A DNA stretch of 64,000 nt, taken from the NCBI GenBank assembly GCA_001189495.1, contig CP012068.1, positions 682,001-746,000 on the forward strand, read 5' to 3'. This document shows positions 52,366-63,133 of the stretch, one piece after another. The stretch is from Eubacterium sulci ATCC 35585. GTDB lineage: Bacteria > Bacillota > Clostridia > Peptostreptococcales > Anaerovoracaceae. The first letter of the stretch is position 1; each line of letters starts with the position of its first letter. A program made the position numbers and the translations under genes. Below the pieces are notes generated by a model. The model saw only the letters and a list, made by a program, of their open reading frames with translations, had not been told where the DNA came from and did no database searches.

Positions 52366-52755
52366 ATGAGTAATATAACAGATGTCGAGCTATATAAGCT
52401 CGCAAGAAAAGCTGCAAGAAATGCCTATGCACCGTTTTCGGGCTTTAGGGTTGGAGCAGCAATTTTGACGACTACAGGTGAGATTTTTACAGGTGTAAAT
52501 GTCGAAAACTCAAGCTATGGCGCTACGATATGCGCTGAGCGCGTTGCATGTGCAAAGGCTATTTCAGAGGGATTTAGAAACTTTGAGGCGATTGCTGTTG
52601 CGACATATTCAGGAGATCAAGCAATTCCGTGCGGAATGTGCAGGCAGTTTCTCTTTGAGTTTGCACCAAATCTCAAGGTTATAACCGGAAGAGATGAAGA
52701 AAATATCGAGGTGACAAGTCTCGATGAACTATTACCGAAAGGATTTAGATTATGA
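52366..52755 (+). CDS. cdd: Cytidine deaminase
   Basis: 129 residues. Zinc site CAE (in ATICAERVACAKA) and PCGMCRQ match the homotetrameric cytidine deaminase class, which converts cytidine and deoxycytidine to uridine forms for pyrimidine salvage. AGAGGAGG precedes the start. The stop overlaps the era start by four bases (ATGA). Confidence 0.95.
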   Translation: MSNITDVELYKLARKAARNAYAPFSGFRVGAAILTTTGEIFTGVNVENSSYGATICAERVACAKAISEGFRNFEAIAVATYSGDQAIPCGMCRQFLFEFAPNLKVITGRDEENIEVTSLDELLPKGFRL

Positions 52756-53651
52756 AGTCGGGATTTGCAGGAATTATAGGAAGACCAAATGTCGGAAAGT
52801 CGACATTGCTGAACTCCATTTTGGGCGAGAAAATCGCAATTACAACAGATAAACCGCAGACAACTAGAAACAGCATTAGAGGTATTTATACAGAGCATGC
52901 GGAAGATGGAGACTCAAGCCAGATAGTTTTTATCGATACTCCAGGAATTCACAAGGCTCATAATAAGCTTGGAGCAGCTATGGATGACATAGCTATTAAG
53001 ACATATAAGGAAGTTGACGTAATACTATTTCTTGTAGATGGAAGTCCGGATAAGGGAAGAGGCGATACCTATATCCTAGAGATGATTAAGGATGTTGAAA
53101 CTCCAAAGTTCCTAGTTATTAACAAGGTTGATACCATGGACCCAGAGGAGTTCAAAAAGACCTATGATGTCTATGAAAAGATGGGCATCTTTGATGAGAT
53201 ATTTGGCATTTCAGCTCTCAAGGGAACTCATGTACAAAGGCTAGTCAAGGCGATTCAGGGATATCTTGAGGAGGGACCAATGTTCTTCCCAGAGGATATG
53301 GTAACTGACCATCCAGAGCGTTTTATCGTGAGTGAGATAATTCGTGAGAAGCTTTTGATGTACCTAAACGAAGAGGTGCCACATGGCGTTGCCGTTGAGA
53401 TAGAAAGCTATAAGGAAGACCCTAAGCTAACCGAAATCGGTGCTGTCATCTACTGCGAGAGAAAGTCGCACAAGGGCATCATCATCGGAAAACAGGGTAA
53501 GAAGCTAAAGGGCATAGGAAAGAGTGCAAGGCTAGAAATAGAAGCGCTCCTAGGAGTTAGAGTTTACCTACAGCTATTTGTAAAGGTCAAAGAGAACTGG
53601 CGTGACTCAGACTTTGCTATCTCAAACTTCGGATACAGCGAGGACAGGTGA
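52752..53651 (+). CDS. era: GTPase Era
   Basis: 299 residues. GTPase motifs: G1 GRPNVGKST (about 10), effector region TTDKPQTTRNSIRGI, G3 DTPGIHK, G4 NKVD, G5 SALKG. The C-terminal KH domain has GVAVEIESY and IIGKQGKKLKGIGK, binding the 3' end of 16S rRNA during small-subunit assembly. It lies in the expected phoH-ybeY-cdd-era-recO order, and recO begins five bases after its stop. Confidence 0.97.
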   Translation: MKSGFAGIIGRPNVGKSTLLNSILGEKIAITTDKPQTTRNSIRGIYTEHAEDGDSSQIVFIDTPGIHKAHNKLGAAMDDIAIKTYKEVDVILFLVDGSPDKGRGDTYILEMIKDVETPKFLVINKVDTMDPEEFKKTYDVYEKMGIFDEIFGISALKGTHVQRLVKAIQGYLEEGPMFFPEDMVTDHPERFIVSEIIREKLLMYLNEEVPHGVAVEIESYKEDPKLTEIGAVIYCERKSHKGIIIGKQGKKLKGIGKSARLEIEALLGVRVYLQLFVKVKENWRDSDFAISNFGYSEDR

Positions 53652-53655
53652 TAGC

Positions 53656-54450
53656 ATGCTTGCCGATTCTACAGGAATCATTTTAAGGCGAATAAATGCA
53701 ACCTCGGGCAGGAAGATGCTCTCCATATTCACTCAGAAATACGGAAAGATAAGCGCGGGAACTAGCATCTCAGAAAAGAGCAGCAAGGGCAAGGCGACGC
53801 TGAGTCTAAACCGCTTTACCTACGGGCGCTATGAGATTTTTAGGAGCCGTGACTTCTACAATGTCAACAGCGGAGAGGTAGTGAAGAGCTTTTTCCGAAT
53901 AGGAGAGGATCCAGACAAGTACTTTGCGGCGTCGTTTGCGCTAGAGCTTACGGACAAGGCGCTTCCGGAGGAGCTTCCCCAGCCAAAGCTTTTGAACGAG
54001 CTTGTGGATTTTCTTGGAACGCTAGAGGATAGAAGCAAGGGCTTCATAACTCTTGTCATAGCCTATGAAATCAAGCTGCTTGATGCCGTGGGAATGCTGC
54101 CAAATCTAGATGAATGCGTGGTCTGCGGATCAAAGCCAGATGATGGGAAAAGGCTCAGGTATTTCAGCGTCGAAGACGGAGGAATGATATGCGATGAATG
54201 CATGAGAGAAATAGAGCAGGAAATCGCACAAAATTCTAAGTCTAGGGCAAAGCCGAGATTGATTTATAGCCCTAAATTTGATATAGTTAATATAATTAAA
54301 TATTTCTCCAAAAGACCAATCTCAGCCTTCGGAAACATCATGCTTGATGCCGAAACTGAGGAGGAACTTTATAAGATTTTAAGAGAATATATTTCATATC
54401 ATATGGATGTGGGAACGCTAAAGAGCGAGCTATATCCGAGCATTGTATAG
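53656..54450 (+). CDS. recO: DNA repair protein RecO
   Basis: 264 residues. The N-terminal OB fold begins ADSTGIILRRINATSGRKML; the C-terminal helical part holds a zinc knuckle CVVC (C154, C157) and CDEC (C179, C182). RecO loads RecA with RecF/RecR in recombinational repair. ATG 53656 follows AGGTGATAGC; an earlier in-frame start at 53602 lies inside era and adds non-family residues. Confidence 0.93.
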   Translation: MLADSTGIILRRINATSGRKMLSIFTQKYGKISAGTSISEKSSKGKATLSLNRFTYGRYEIFRSRDFYNVNSGEVVKSFFRIGEDPDKYFAASFALELTDKALPEELPQPKLLNELVDFLGTLEDRSKGFITLVIAYEIKLLDAVGMLPNLDECVVCGSKPDDGKRLRYFSVEDGGMICDECMREIEQEIAQNSKSRAKPRLIYSPKFDIVNIIKYFSKRPISAFGNIMLDAETEEELYKILREYISYHMDVGTLKSELYPSIV

Positions 54451-54460
54451 GAGGTTTACA

Positions 54461-55174
54461 ATGGAAATTACATTAGAAAAAATTGAATTAGTAAGGGATC
54501 GCACAGGGGTAACCTACAAGGAAGCTAAGGAAGCTTTAGAAGCAGCAAACGGAAACGTTGTAGATGCGATAATTGCAATCGAAGAGACAATAGACTGCTC
54601 AGAGAAGAACAGCACTAAGGCTAAGAAGGATGCTTTGATAGGCAGAATGAAGGAGATGTTTGACAAGGGTAATGTTTCAAAAATCGTAGTATCAAGAGAC
54701 GACCACACATTCCTAAACATTCCGCTAAATGTAGGTATCGTAGGAACAGTAATCGCACCATGGGGAATGATCGCTGGTGTTGTTGCTGCGCTAGGATTTA
54801 GATGCAAGATCGAGTTTGTTAAGGACGACGGATCAGTTATAGACCTATCGGAGAAGGCTAATGACTTCTATGATACAGCTAAGGAGAAAGGAACTGACTT
54901 CTATGCTGACATGAAGGAGAAGGCTCCAGAAGTTTACTCAGACCTAGTTAACAAGGGTGGAGAAGCTCTCAACAAGGCTAAGGATGTTGCAGCTGATGTA
55001 GCAGCTAAGGCTAAGAGCAAGGTTGTTAAGAACGATTTTGCTGATGATATCAATCTAGACGATATTGAAGAGGCTGAGGAAGCAGTAGAAGAGACTGCAA
55101 AGGAAGCAGTTGATAAAGCAGCAGATGCTGTTAAGGACGCTGCAGACACAGTTAAGGAAAAGGTAGAAGAATAA
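54461..55174 (+). CDS. UBA/DUF4342-like protein with long amphipathic tail
   Basis: 237 residues. The N-terminus ITLEKIELVRDRTGVTYKEA and LEAANGNVVDAII is a UBA-type three-helix motif as in EF-Ts and DUF4342 proteins. A middle DUF4342 region has VPWG-like IAPWGMIAGVVAALGFRCKI, a hydrophobic stretch. The C-terminal 100 residues are Ala/Lys/Glu/Asp-rich helices with repeats such as AADAVKDAADTVKEKVEE. Function unknown; membrane or stress association is inference. The start follows TAGGAGG by seven bases. It is read in the same direction 10 bases after recO. Confidence 0.8.
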   Translation: MEITLEKIELVRDRTGVTYKEAKEALEAANGNVVDAIIAIEETIDCSEKNSTKAKKDALIGRMKEMFDKGNVSKIVVSRDDHTFLNIPLNVGIVGTVIAPWGMIAGVVAALGFRCKIEFVKDDGSVIDLSEKANDFYDTAKEKGTDFYADMKEKAPEVYSDLVNKGGEALNKAKDVAADVAAKAKSKVVKNDFADDINLDDIEEAEEAVEETAKEAVDKAADAVKDAADTVKEKVEE

Positions 55175-55240
55175 TCGGAATCAAATCCGAATTCAATTTG
55201 AATTAATTTGAAATACAAGGGAAGCAGGTTATTTTTACAG

Positions 55241-56650
55241 ATGGAAAACAGTAAAGCAACGATGGAAAAAATTGTCGCATTAGCAAAGAACAGAGGATAT
55301 GTGTATCCGGGTTCTGAGATTTACGGCGGTTTGGCTAACACATGGGACTACGGTCCTTTGGGCGTAGAGTTTAAGAACAATGTTAAGAAGGCTTGGTGGA
55401 AGAAGTTCGTACAGGAATCCAAGTACAATGTCGGGCTCGACGCAGCTATTTTGATGAACCCACGCACATGGGAGGCATCTGGGCACATCGGAGGCTTTGC
55501 TGATCCTCTTATCGACTGCAAGGAATGTAGATCAAGATTTCGTGCTGATAAGCTAATTGAGGACTACCGCAGCGAAAAAGGTCTTCCAGAAGAAGCTGTC
55601 GACGGCTGGTCAAATGAGAAACTAGAGGAGTACATCAGAGATGAGCAGATCGCTTGTCCTGAGTGTGGTAAGAGCAACTACACAAACATCAGACAGTTTA
55701 ATTTGATGTTTAAGACCTTCCAGGGTGTAACTGAGGACTCACAGTCACAGATTTACCTTCGCCCAGAGACAGCGCAGGGAATTTTCGTAAACTTCAAGAA
55801 TGTGCAGAGAACTTCACGTAAGAAGATTCCATTCGGAATAGCACAGATTGGTAAGTCGTTCAGAAACGAGATTACTCCTGGTAACTTCACATTCAGAACA
55901 AGAGAGTTTGAGCAGATGGAGCTTGAGTTCTTCTGTAAGCCAGGTGAGGACCTAGAGTGGTTTAACTACTGGAGAACATACTGCGTTGACTTCCTAAAGT
56001 CACTTGGAATGACGATGGAAAACATCAGAACAAGAGACCACGAAAAGGAAGAGCTATCACACTACAGCAACGCGACAACAGATATCGAGTTCCTATTCCC
56101 ATTCGGATGGGGAGAGCTATGGGGTATCGCAGATAGAACTGACTTCGACCTTAGCAAGCATGCAGAGTTTTCAGGTCAGGACATGACATATCTTGACCCA
56201 GATACAAATGAGAGATATGTTCCATACTGCATAGAGCCATCGCTTGGAGCTGATAGAGTTGCGCTTGCATTCCTAGTTGATGCATACGATGAAGAGGTTC
56301 TATCAACTGACGATAACGGCAAAGAGGATACGAGAATTGTCCTAAGGCTTCACCCAGCACTTGCACCATTTAAGGCGGCTGTACTACCTCTATCAAAGAA
56401 GCTTTCAGTCGTTGCAGAGCCTATATTTGAAGAACTATCAAAGTACTTTAACGTAGACTACGACGCATCAGGATCTATCGGTAAACGCTACCGCAGAGAG
56501 GACGAAATCGGAACTCCATTTAGCATCTGCGTGGACTTTGATACTGAGACAGACGGCTGCGTAACTATCAGAGATAGAGACACTATGGAGCAGATAAGAA
56601 TTCCAATTTCAGAAGTAAGAAGCTATATCGAAGAAAAGCTTGTATTTTAA
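55241..56650 (+). CDS. glyS: Glycine-tRNA ligase, single-chain (alpha2) type
   Basis: 469 residues of class II aminoacyl-tRNA synthetase, the eukaryote/archaea-like homodimeric GlyRS rather than the bacterial alpha2-beta2 form. Features: GFVYP-like [13 protein letters not shown] near the start, zinc-type cysteines CKEC and CPEC (about 95 and 140), motif 2 region [19 protein letters not shown] and the C-terminal anticodon-binding domain. Start is uncertain: ATG 55241 is preferred over the in-frame TTG at 55208 and ATG 55253. The 66-base gap upstream is too short for a T-box. Confidence 0.95.
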   Translation: MENSKATMEKIVALAKNRGYVYPGSEIYGGLANTWDYGPLGVEFKNNVKKAWWKKFVQESKYNVGLDAAILMNPRTWEASGHIGGFADPLIDCKECRSRFRADKLIEDYRSEKGLPEEAVDGWSNEKLEEYIRDEQIACPECGKSNYTNIRQFNLMFKTFQGVTEDSQSQIYLRPETAQGIFVNFKNVQRTSRKKIPFGIAQIGKSFRNEITPGNFTFRTREFEQMELEFFCKPGEDLEWFNYWRTYCVDFLKSLGMTMENIRTRDHEKEELSHYSNATTDIEFLFPFGWGELWGIADRTDFDLSKHAEFSGQDMTYLDPDTNERYVPYCIEPSLGADRVALAFLVDAYDEEVLSTDDNGKEDTRIVLRLHPALAPFKAAVLPLSKKLSVVAEPIFEELSKYFNVDYDASGSIGKRYRREDEIGTPFSICVDFDTETDGCVTIRDRDTMEQIRIPISEVRSYIEEKLVF

Positions 56651-56674
56651 GCAAAAAAATAGGAGAACAACAGC

Positions 56675-59302
56675 ATGAAGCATTTTGTTTACTCGTTTAA
56701 CGAAGGATCAAAGGATATGCGCAGCCTACTAGGCGGAAAGGGCGCTAACCTTGCAGAGATGACAAAGATAGGACTTCCAGTACCTTTCGGATTTACAATT
56801 ACAACCGAGGCCTGTAACGAGTACTATCGCAATGGAGGAAAGCTTGGCGAGGAACTAATTTCCGAGATCAAAGAAAAGCTGAGTGAACTTGAGAATGTAA
56901 CAGGCAAGACTTTTGGAAGCACAACAAATCCACTTCTTGTTTCTGTAAGATCAGGATCGGTATTTTCTATGCCGGGAATGATGGATACCATTCTCAATTT
57001 AGGCCTAAACGACGAGTCAACTAAGGGACTTGCAGACCTTACGGAGAATAGAAGATTTGCTCTAGACAGCTTCCGTAGATTTATACAGATGTACGGAAAC
57101 GTAGTTATGGAGATAGACGGCAAGAATTTTGAAGACATCATAGAAAAAGCAAAGCACGACCGCGGAATCATGTATGATATCGATCTTGATGAAGAGGCTC
57201 TTTGCGAAATTATCGATGATTACAAGAAGGTTGTTAGATATGGACAGGAAGGTGGTTTCCCATCAGATCCTAAGGTTCAGCTAATCGAAGCCGTAAAGGC
57301 AGTATTCCGCTCATGGAATAACGACAGAGCGATTAGATATAGAAGAATGGAGAGAATTCCTGATTCACTAGGAACTGCCGTAAACGTTCAGTCCATGGTA
57401 TTTGGTAATATGGGTAATACATCTGGAACAGGTGTAGCATTTACTAGAAGCCCTGTAAACGGAGACAACCACGTGTACGGTGAATTCCTTGTAAATGCAC
57501 AGGGTGAGGACGTTGTAGCTGGTATTAGAACACCTAAGCCTATAAGCGAGATGGCAGAGTCTTTCCCTGAGGTATATGAGGATTTCATGAACATCGCAAA
57601 GGTGCTTGAGCAGCACTATAAGGATGCTCAGGACATGGAGTTTACTGTTGAGCGTAACAAGCTTTACATGCTTCAGACAAGAGCCGGAAAGCGTACAGCT
57701 CAGTCAGCGGTTAAGATTGCTGTAGATATGGAAAGAGAAGGTCTCATCGACAGAGAAACAGCTGTTATGAGAATAGAGCCAGGTCAGATTGACCAGCTTC
57801 TCCACCCAAGATTTGACGAGGAGGAGCTAAAGGGAGTTTCAGTTATTGCAAAGGGACTTCCAGCATCACCAGGTGCAGTTAGCGGTAAGATATATTTCAA
57901 CGCTCTAGAAGCTGAAGCTGCAGTAAAGAAGGGCGAGAAGGCTATCCTCGTAAGAGAGACAACTTCACCAGAGGACCTTGCAGGAATGATCGCAGCAGGC
58001 GGAATCCTTACAGCAAAGGGAGGAGTTACATCCCACGCTGCTGTAGTTGCAAGACAGATGGGTAAGTGCTGCGTAGCAGGATGTTCAGAAATCCTAGTTT
58101 CAGAGGATAAGAAAGAACTGAAGACAAAGGACAAGGTTTACAGAGAGGGAGATGTTATCTCACTTGACGGTTATGATGGAAAGGTTTACGAGGGTGAAAT
58201 CCACACTGTAGAGCCAAACCTATCAGGTGACTTTGGCGTTATCATGTCATGGGCTGACGGAATCAGAAGCCTCAAGATTAGAACAAATGCAGATAAGCCA
58301 GAGGATGCGCTTAAGGCTTTAGAGTTTGGTGCAGAGGGAATTGGCCTTTGCAGAACTGAGCACATGTTCTTTGAGGAGAATAGAATCCCAGCTATCAGAA
58401 GAATGATAGTTGCAGATACAGAAAGCGAAAGACGTGAGGCTCTTGATGCACTTCTTCCATACCAGAAGAACGACTTCAGGGGAATTTACGAGGTTATGAA
58501 GGAGAATCCAGTAACTATTAGACTTCTAGATCCTCCACTACATGAGTTCTTACCTCACACAGATGCTGAGATTAGAAGCCTTGCAGAAAAGATTGGCGTT
58601 CCATACGAAAAGCTTGTAAGAAGAACTGATGAGCTTCACGAGAACAACCCAATGCTTGGTCACAGAGGATGTAGACTTGCTATAAGCTATCCTGAAATCG
58701 CAGAGATGCAGACAAGAGCTATCATGGAAGCTGCCATAGAGGTAAGCGAAGAGAAGGGATACAGCATCGTACCCGAAATCATGATTCCTCTAACATCAAG
58801 CGATAAGGAAATGGCATATATCAAGGATATCGTTGCTAAGGAAGCTGAGAGATGTAAGGAGGAGAAGTCATCAGACATCAAGTACGTGATAGGAACAATG
58901 ATTGAGACTCCAAGAGCTGCACTTACAGCAGACGAAATCGCAGAAAGTGCTGAGTTCTTTTCATTCGGTACAAATGACATGACTCAGATGACATACGGCT
59001 TCTCAAGAGACGATACTGCTAAAATTATCGAGACATATATCGAGAAGAACATCTTTGAGGAAGATATCTTCCGCTCAATTGACGAAAAGGGTGTAGGTAA
59101 GCTACTCGATATCGCAGTTAAGCTCGGAAGACAGACAAGAAACGACCTCAAGATAGGTATCTGCGGAGAGCACGGTGGTGACCCAAGAAGTATAGAGTTC
59201 TGCCATAAGCTAGGACTAAACTACGTTTCATGTTCACCATACAGAGTTCCAATTGCAAGAATAGCAGCGGCACAGGCAGCAATTAAGTGTAATCAGGAAT
59301 AG
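56675..59302 (+). CDS. ppdK: Pyruvate, phosphate dikinase
   Basis: 875 residues, full length. N-terminal ATP-grasp domain (LLGGKGANLAEM, then SVRSGSVFSMPGMMDT), central phosphohistidine domain with GGVTSHAAVVARQMGK (active His near 455), and C-terminal PEP/pyruvate barrel with GLCRTEHMFFE and GICGEHGGDP carrying the catalytic Cys. It interconverts pyruvate, ATP and phosphate with PEP, AMP and pyrophosphate, a common glycolytic or gluconeogenic route in anaerobes. Ribosome site AGGAG is present. It starts 24 bases after glyS. Confidence 0.97.
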   Translation: MKHFVYSFNEGSKDMRSLLGGKGANLAEMTKIGLPVPFGFTITTEACNEYYRNGGKLGEELISEIKEKLSELENVTGKTFGSTTNPLLVSVRSGSVFSMPGMMDTILNLGLNDESTKGLADLTENRRFALDSFRRFIQMYGNVVMEIDGKNFEDIIEKAKHDRGIMYDIDLDEEALCEIIDDYKKVVRYGQEGGFPSDPKVQLIEAVKAVFRSWNNDRAIRYRRMERIPDSLGTAVNVQSMVFGNMGNTSGTGVAFTRSPVNGDNHVYGEFLVNAQGEDVVAGIRTPKPISEMAESFPEVYEDFMNIAKVLEQHYKDAQDMEFTVERNKLYMLQTRAGKRTAQSAVKIAVDMEREGLIDRETAVMRIEPGQIDQLLHPRFDEEELKGVSVIAKGLPASPGAVSGKIYFNALEAEAAVKKGEKAILVRETTSPEDLAGMIAAGGILTAKGGVTSHAAVVARQMGKCCVAGCSEILVSEDKKELKTKDKVYREGDVISLDGYDGKVYEGEIHTVEPNLSGDFGVIMSWADGIRSLKIRTNADKPEDALKALEFGAEGIGLCRTEHMFFEENRIPAIRRMIVADTESERREALDALLPYQKNDFRGIYEVMKENPVTIRLLDPPLHEFLPHTDAEIRSLAEKIGVPYEKLVRRTDELHENNPMLGHRGCRLAISYPEIAEMQTRAIMEAAIEVSEEKGYSIVPEIMIPLTSSDKEMAYIKDIVAKEAERCKEEKSSDIKYVIGTMIETPRAALTADEIAESAEFFSFGTNDMTQMTYGFSRDDTAKIIETYIEKNIFEEDIFRSIDEKGVGKLLDIAVKLGRQTRNDLKIGICGEHGGDPRSIEFCHKLGLNYVSCSPYRVPIARIAAAQAAIKCNQE

Positions 59303-59329
59303 ACAAGTTAACTGAAAGGAGTTAATATC

Positions 59330-59530
59330 ATGTCAATAGAAAACAAAATCGATCAGGCTAAGGGTGCTGTAAAAGAAGGTCTAGGAAAAGTAGGTGGAGA
59401 CAAAAAGACTGAATTTGAAGGTGCAGTAGAAAAGGCAGCTGCTAAGGTTAAAGAGGTAGGCGAAAGCGTAAAGGACTCTGTAGAAGGAGCAGTTGAAGGT
59501 CTAAAGAATGCTGTAAGCAAAGATAAATAA
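59330..59530 (+). CDS. CsbD-like small stress protein
   Basis: 66 residues: [20 protein letters not shown] matches the CsbD family (general-stress proteins of unknown function), followed by Val/Lys/Glu-rich helical repeats. AAGGAG seven bases upstream of ATG. It lies 27 bases after ppdK and ahead of a strong terminator. Confidence 0.85.
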   Translation: MSIENKIDQAKGAVKEGLGKVGGDKKTEFEGAVEKAAAKVKEVGESVKDSVEGAVEGLKNAVSKDK

Positions 59531-59569
59531 TTAAATTAAGATTTTCTTTAAATACTCATTATAAAAAGG

Positions 59570-59604
59570 TCTTCTGTGGTAGAATATATCACAGAAGATT
59601 TTTT
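59570..59604 (+). terminator. Rho-independent terminator after csbD-like gene
   Basis: TCTTCTGTG (59570-59578) and CACAGAAGA (59590-59598), perfect 9-bp stem, followed by TTTTTTG. Confidence 0.9.
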
Positions 59605-59670
59605 GTTATATTAAGTGTTATATCCATTTTTATGGAAATATATAAATAAGTATATTTGGAAGGAGACAGG

Positions 59671-61407
59671 ATGCTAAGAGATTTATTTAGGTATTTTAAA
59701 CCACATAGAAAGATATTTGCGCTCGATATGTTTTGTGCCATTATGATTGCATTTATCGACCTTGCGTTTCCGCTAGTTTCAAGGACTGCGATGTACGATA
59801 TGCTTCCGCAGAGCAAGTACAGGACCTTCTTTGTTGTAATGGCTATAGTTGCCGTTGCATACGTGCTTAGGTCGATTTGCTACTACATTATGACTTACTG
59901 GGGACATACCTTCGGTATCAGAGTTGAGACCGATATAAGGGCGGACCTTTTCAATAAACTGCAGAGTCTAGACTTTGAGTTTTACGATAAGAATAGGACT
60001 GGTACTTTGATGAGCAGGCTGACAAGCGACCTCTTTGAGATTACAGAGCTTGCACACCATGGCCCTGAGGACCTTGTAATTGCGATACTGTCGATATCAG
60101 GTGCGCTGATAGTTATGTTTAGCATAGAGTGGAGACTTGCACTTGTTGTAGCTGTGCTTGTACCTATTTTCCTTTTGATTGTCGTGCTGACAAGAAAGCA
60201 GATGTCGAGAGCTTCGGTTAATGTAAAGAAGAAAATTGCTGATATAAACACAGAGATAGAGTCATGTATTTCAGGAATTAAGACATCAAAGGCCTTTGCC
60301 AACGAGGATGTCGATAACGACAGATTCATGGATTCAAACTATGTGTATAGGACATCAAAGAGTGAGTTCTATAAAGCGATGGGAACCTTCAACGCATCGC
60401 AGGAATTTTTTATGTGCATCATGCCGGCTGCAGTTATCGCCATAGGTGGAAAGCTCATAATGGACGGGCAGCTTAACTACATAGATTTGATCACATTTAC
60501 TCTTTATGTTTCAGCATTTATTACGCCAGTTAGAAAGATGGCAAATTTTGCTGAGATTTTTGCAAACGGTATGGCTGGGCTTAGGAGATTCAGCGAAATC
60601 ATGGCGCTTAAGCCTCAGGTAGAGGAGAAGCCAGATGCTATTGATTTTGATGTCAAAGAGGGAAATATCGACTTTGATGATGTTACATTTGCATACGACG
60701 GAGTACACGATGTTGTAAATAACATGAACCTTCATGTTAAGGCTGGAGAAACTCTAGCAGTTGTCGGAGCTTCTGGAGGCGGTAAGACTACGGTCTGCCA
60801 GCTAATTCCGAGGTTTTACGATGTGAGCAGCGGAAGCATCAAAATAGATGGAGTTGATGTTAGAGACGTGACTAAGAATTCTCTGCGTGAGAATATCGGA
60901 ATTGTTCAGCAGGATGTATTCATCTTTGCGGACACAATCCTAGAAAACATCAGATATGGTAAGCCATCAGCAAGCTACGAAGAAGTTGTTATTGCAGCAA
61001 AGAAGGCTGAGATATTTGATGACATCATGGAGATGCCTGATCAGTTTGATACCTATGTAGGGGAGAGGGGAACAGGGCTTTCAGGAGGCCAAAAACAGAG
61101 ACTTTCCATAGCCAGAATCTTCCTAAAAAATCCTAGAATTTTGATTCTAGATGAGGCGACATCGGCACTTGATACGATTACGGAAAGGTCGATTCAAAAG
61201 TCCTTTGACGAGCTATCAAAGGATAGAACCTGCCTAATCATAGCACATAGACTCGCAACCGTTCAAAACGCGGATAGAATAATCTTAGTTGACGATGGAA
61301 GAATTGCAGAAGAGGGAACTCATGCTGAGCTCATGAAGCTTGACGGCAGATATGCAAAGCTGTTTAATACTCAGAGACTCGACTACTCAAGTGACGAGGG
61401 AAATTAG
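59671..61407 (+). CDS. ABC exporter, fused membrane and ATPase domains
   Basis: 578 residues, half-transporter of the multidrug/lipid exporter type. Six membrane helices span about 15-285 with the cytoplasmic loop LQSLDFEFYDKNRTGTLMSR. The ATPase domain has Walker A VGASGGGKTT (about 362), signature LSGGQKQR (about 470) and Walker B ILILDEATSALD. It would act as a homodimer or with a partner; the substrate is not evident. ATG 59671 follows AAGGAG by five bases; a TTG reading from 59656 overlaps the ribosome site. It is a single-gene unit between two terminators. Confidence 0.93.
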   Translation: MLRDLFRYFKPHRKIFALDMFCAIMIAFIDLAFPLVSRTAMYDMLPQSKYRTFFVVMAIVAVAYVLRSICYYIMTYWGHTFGIRVETDIRADLFNKLQSLDFEFYDKNRTGTLMSRLTSDLFEITELAHHGPEDLVIAILSISGALIVMFSIEWRLALVVAVLVPIFLLIVVLTRKQMSRASVNVKKKIADINTEIESCISGIKTSKAFANEDVDNDRFMDSNYVYRTSKSEFYKAMGTFNASQEFFMCIMPAAVIAIGGKLIMDGQLNYIDLITFTLYVSAFITPVRKMANFAEIFANGMAGLRRFSEIMALKPQVEEKPDAIDFDVKEGNIDFDDVTFAYDGVHDVVNNMNLHVKAGETLAVVGASGGGKTTVCQLIPRFYDVSSGSIKIDGVDVRDVTKNSLRENIGIVQQDVFIFADTILENIRYGKPSASYEEVVIAAKKAEIFDDIMEMPDQFDTYVGERGTGLSGGQKQRLSIARIFLKNPRILILDEATSALDTITERSIQKSFDELSKDRTCLIIAHRLATVQNADRIILVDDGRIAEEGTHAELMKLDGRYAKLFNTQRLDYSSDEGN

Positions 61408-61423
61408 AATATAAGAGACGAAG

Positions 61424-61447
61424 AAGCCTGTGGATTTCCACAGGCTT
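61424..61447. terminator. Hairpin terminator between convergent genes
   Basis: AAGCCTGTGG (61424-61433) and CCACAGGCTT (61438-61447), perfect 10-bp stem with ATTT loop, followed on plus by TGATTTG. Likely serves the ABC exporter; could also serve the minus-strand gene, whose side is less T-rich. Confidence 0.75.
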
Positions 61448-61467
61448 TGATTTGCTTTTATGAACGA

Positions 61468-62826
61468 TTAGTTTTTTAGGCTCTGAAGTGGAGCAGGGAT
61501 TCTGCCGCCGCGAAGTATCATCTTTGCTGGGGACTTATCGCGAAGCTTCATAACTGGACCGTAGCCTAAAAGGCCGCCAAAGTTCAGCTCCTCGCCCTCG
61601 GAAAGTCCAATAGCAGGGATAACTCTAACTGCTGTAGTCTTGGAGTTTACCATTCCGATAGCCGCTTCATCAGCAATTATAGCTGAGATGGTTTCAGCAG
61701 GCGTATCTCCAGGAATTACTATCATGTCTAGACCTACTGAGCAAACAGCTGTCATAGCCTCTAGCTTTTCTATGCTTAGTGTTCCTTCTCTTGCAGCCTT
61801 GATCATGCCAGCATCCTCACTGACTGGGATGAAAGCTCCTGAAAGTCCGCCAACGCTTGATGAAGCCATAACTCCGCCTTTCTTGACAGCGTCATTTAGC
61901 ATTGCAAGCGCAGCTGTAGTACCGTGTGTACCGCACTGCTCAAGGCCTATTTCCTCAAGTATGTGAGCAACTGAGTCACCGACAGCTGGAGTTGGAGCAA
62001 GCGAAAGGTCTACGATTCCAAATGGAACATTTAGTACTTCAGCTGCTTCGCTTCCGACTAGCTGACCTACTCTTGTAATCTTAAAAGCAGTTCTCTTAAT
62101 CTGCTCTGAAACCTCGTTTAGACTTGCGCAAGGGTCCATCTTTGATAGAGCTGATCTAACTACGCCAGGGCCTGAAACACCAACGCTTAGGACAGTATCA
62201 GACTCGCCGACACCATGAAATGCACCAGCCATGAATGGGTTGTCTTCTACAGCATTACAGAAAACAACTAGCTTTGCTGCGCCTATGCACTGCTTGTCCT
62301 TTGTGAGCTTTGCAGATTCGAGAACCTGCTTTCCCATCAAAGAGGCAGCGTCCATGTTGATTCCGGCCTTTGTTGAGCCAACATTTACTGATGAGCAAAC
62401 GAGCTCTGTCTCTGCAAGAGCCTGAGGGATAGAATTTATCAGCTCAAGGTCACCTGCGCTAAAACCTTTGTGAACTAGGGCAGAGTAGCCACCGATGAAG
62501 TTAACTCCGCATTCCTTTGCAGCCTTGTCAAGAATCCTTGCGTATTTGATTGGGTCTCCGCCAGAAACACCCGCAAGCATAGCTATCGGAGTTACAGAAA
62601 TTCTCTTATTTACGATTGGAATATCGTATTTCTTCTCTATGCTTTCACCAGTTGAAACTAGCTTTTCTGCCTTGCGGCAAATCTTGTCGTATATCTTTTG
62701 ACATGATTTATCGATGTCGCTATCGGCGGAATCGAGCAGGGAAATTCCCATGGTTATCGTTCTAATATCAAGGGATTCGTCCTGTATCATGCCTATGGTT
62801 TCTAAGATGTCGTTTGTGTTTATCAT
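61468..62826 (-). CDS. UPF0210/PFL family protein
   Basis: 452 residues. Matches the PFL-like (UPF0210) family over its length: [13 protein letters not shown] near the start, [40 protein letters not shown]-like [14 protein letters not shown] and [16 protein letters not shown]. Structures place it near glycyl-radical folds, but its activity is unknown. ATG 62826 follows GGAGGG by four bases. It is preceded at 16 bases by an ACT-domain protein, the standard pairing for this family, suggesting amino-acid-regulated function. Confidence 0.92.
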   Translation of the reverse strand: MINTNDILETIGMIQDESLDIRTITMGISLLDSADSDIDKSCQKIYDKICRKAEKLVSTGESIEKKYDIPIVNKRISVTPIAMLAGVSGGDPIKYARILDKAAKECGVNFIGGYSALVHKGFSAGDLELINSIPQALAETELVCSSVNVGSTKAGINMDAASLMGKQVLESAKLTKDKQCIGAAKLVVFCNAVEDNPFMAGAFHGVGESDTVLSVGVSGPGVVRSALSKMDPCASLNEVSEQIKRTAFKITRVGQLVGSEAAEVLNVPFGIVDLSLAPTPAVGDSVAHILEEIGLEQCGTHGTTAALAMLNDAVKKGGVMASSSVGGLSGAFIPVSEDAGMIKAAREGTLSIEKLEAMTAVCSVGLDMIVIPGDTPAETISAIIADEAAIGMVNSKTTAVRVIPAIGLSEGEELNFGGLLGYGPVMKLRDKSPAKMILRGGRIPAPLQSLKN

Positions 62827-62842
62827 GTATCCCTCCAGCAGA

Positions 62843-63121
62843 CTAAATCCTGTGCATTGCGTTAAAGATGTTCTCATGCATAACGTGAATTGTCATGCCA
62901 GTAGCCTCTGCTTCGATATTCTTTTTGAGCTCGTCAAGCGGAATTGAAAGCTCTGAGATGTCGATGACCATGATCATACAGAATATTTCTGTCAAAACTG
63001 ACTGACTTACATCGATAACATTTGCATTTGCCTCTGCGCAGGCCTTGGATACCTTTGCGAGTATGCCGACAGTGTCCTTGCCGACAACAGTTACAACTGC
63101 TTTTTCCATAATTTTGTCCAT
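62843..63121 (-). CDS. ACT-domain protein (UPF0237)
   Basis: 92 residues forming one ACT domain: [20 protein letters not shown] and [21 protein letters not shown] domains bind amino acids and regulate partner proteins. The start MDKIMEKAV at 63121 follows GGAGG with six-base spacing. It sits between an Elp3-like radical SAM gene and the UPF0210 gene, 12 and 16 bases away, so the three are one operon. Confidence 0.93.
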   Translation of the reverse strand: MDKIMEKAVVTVVGKDTVGILAKVSKACAEANANVIDVSQSVLTEIFCMIMVIDISELSIPLDELKKNIEAEATGMTIHVMHENIFNAMHRI

Positions 63122-63133
63122 TTTTTCCTCCAG

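Noticed and set aside
55175-55240. T-box leader for glyS
   Set aside because: The gap is only 66 bases, too short for a T-box, and the TGGNACCGCG-type element is absent.
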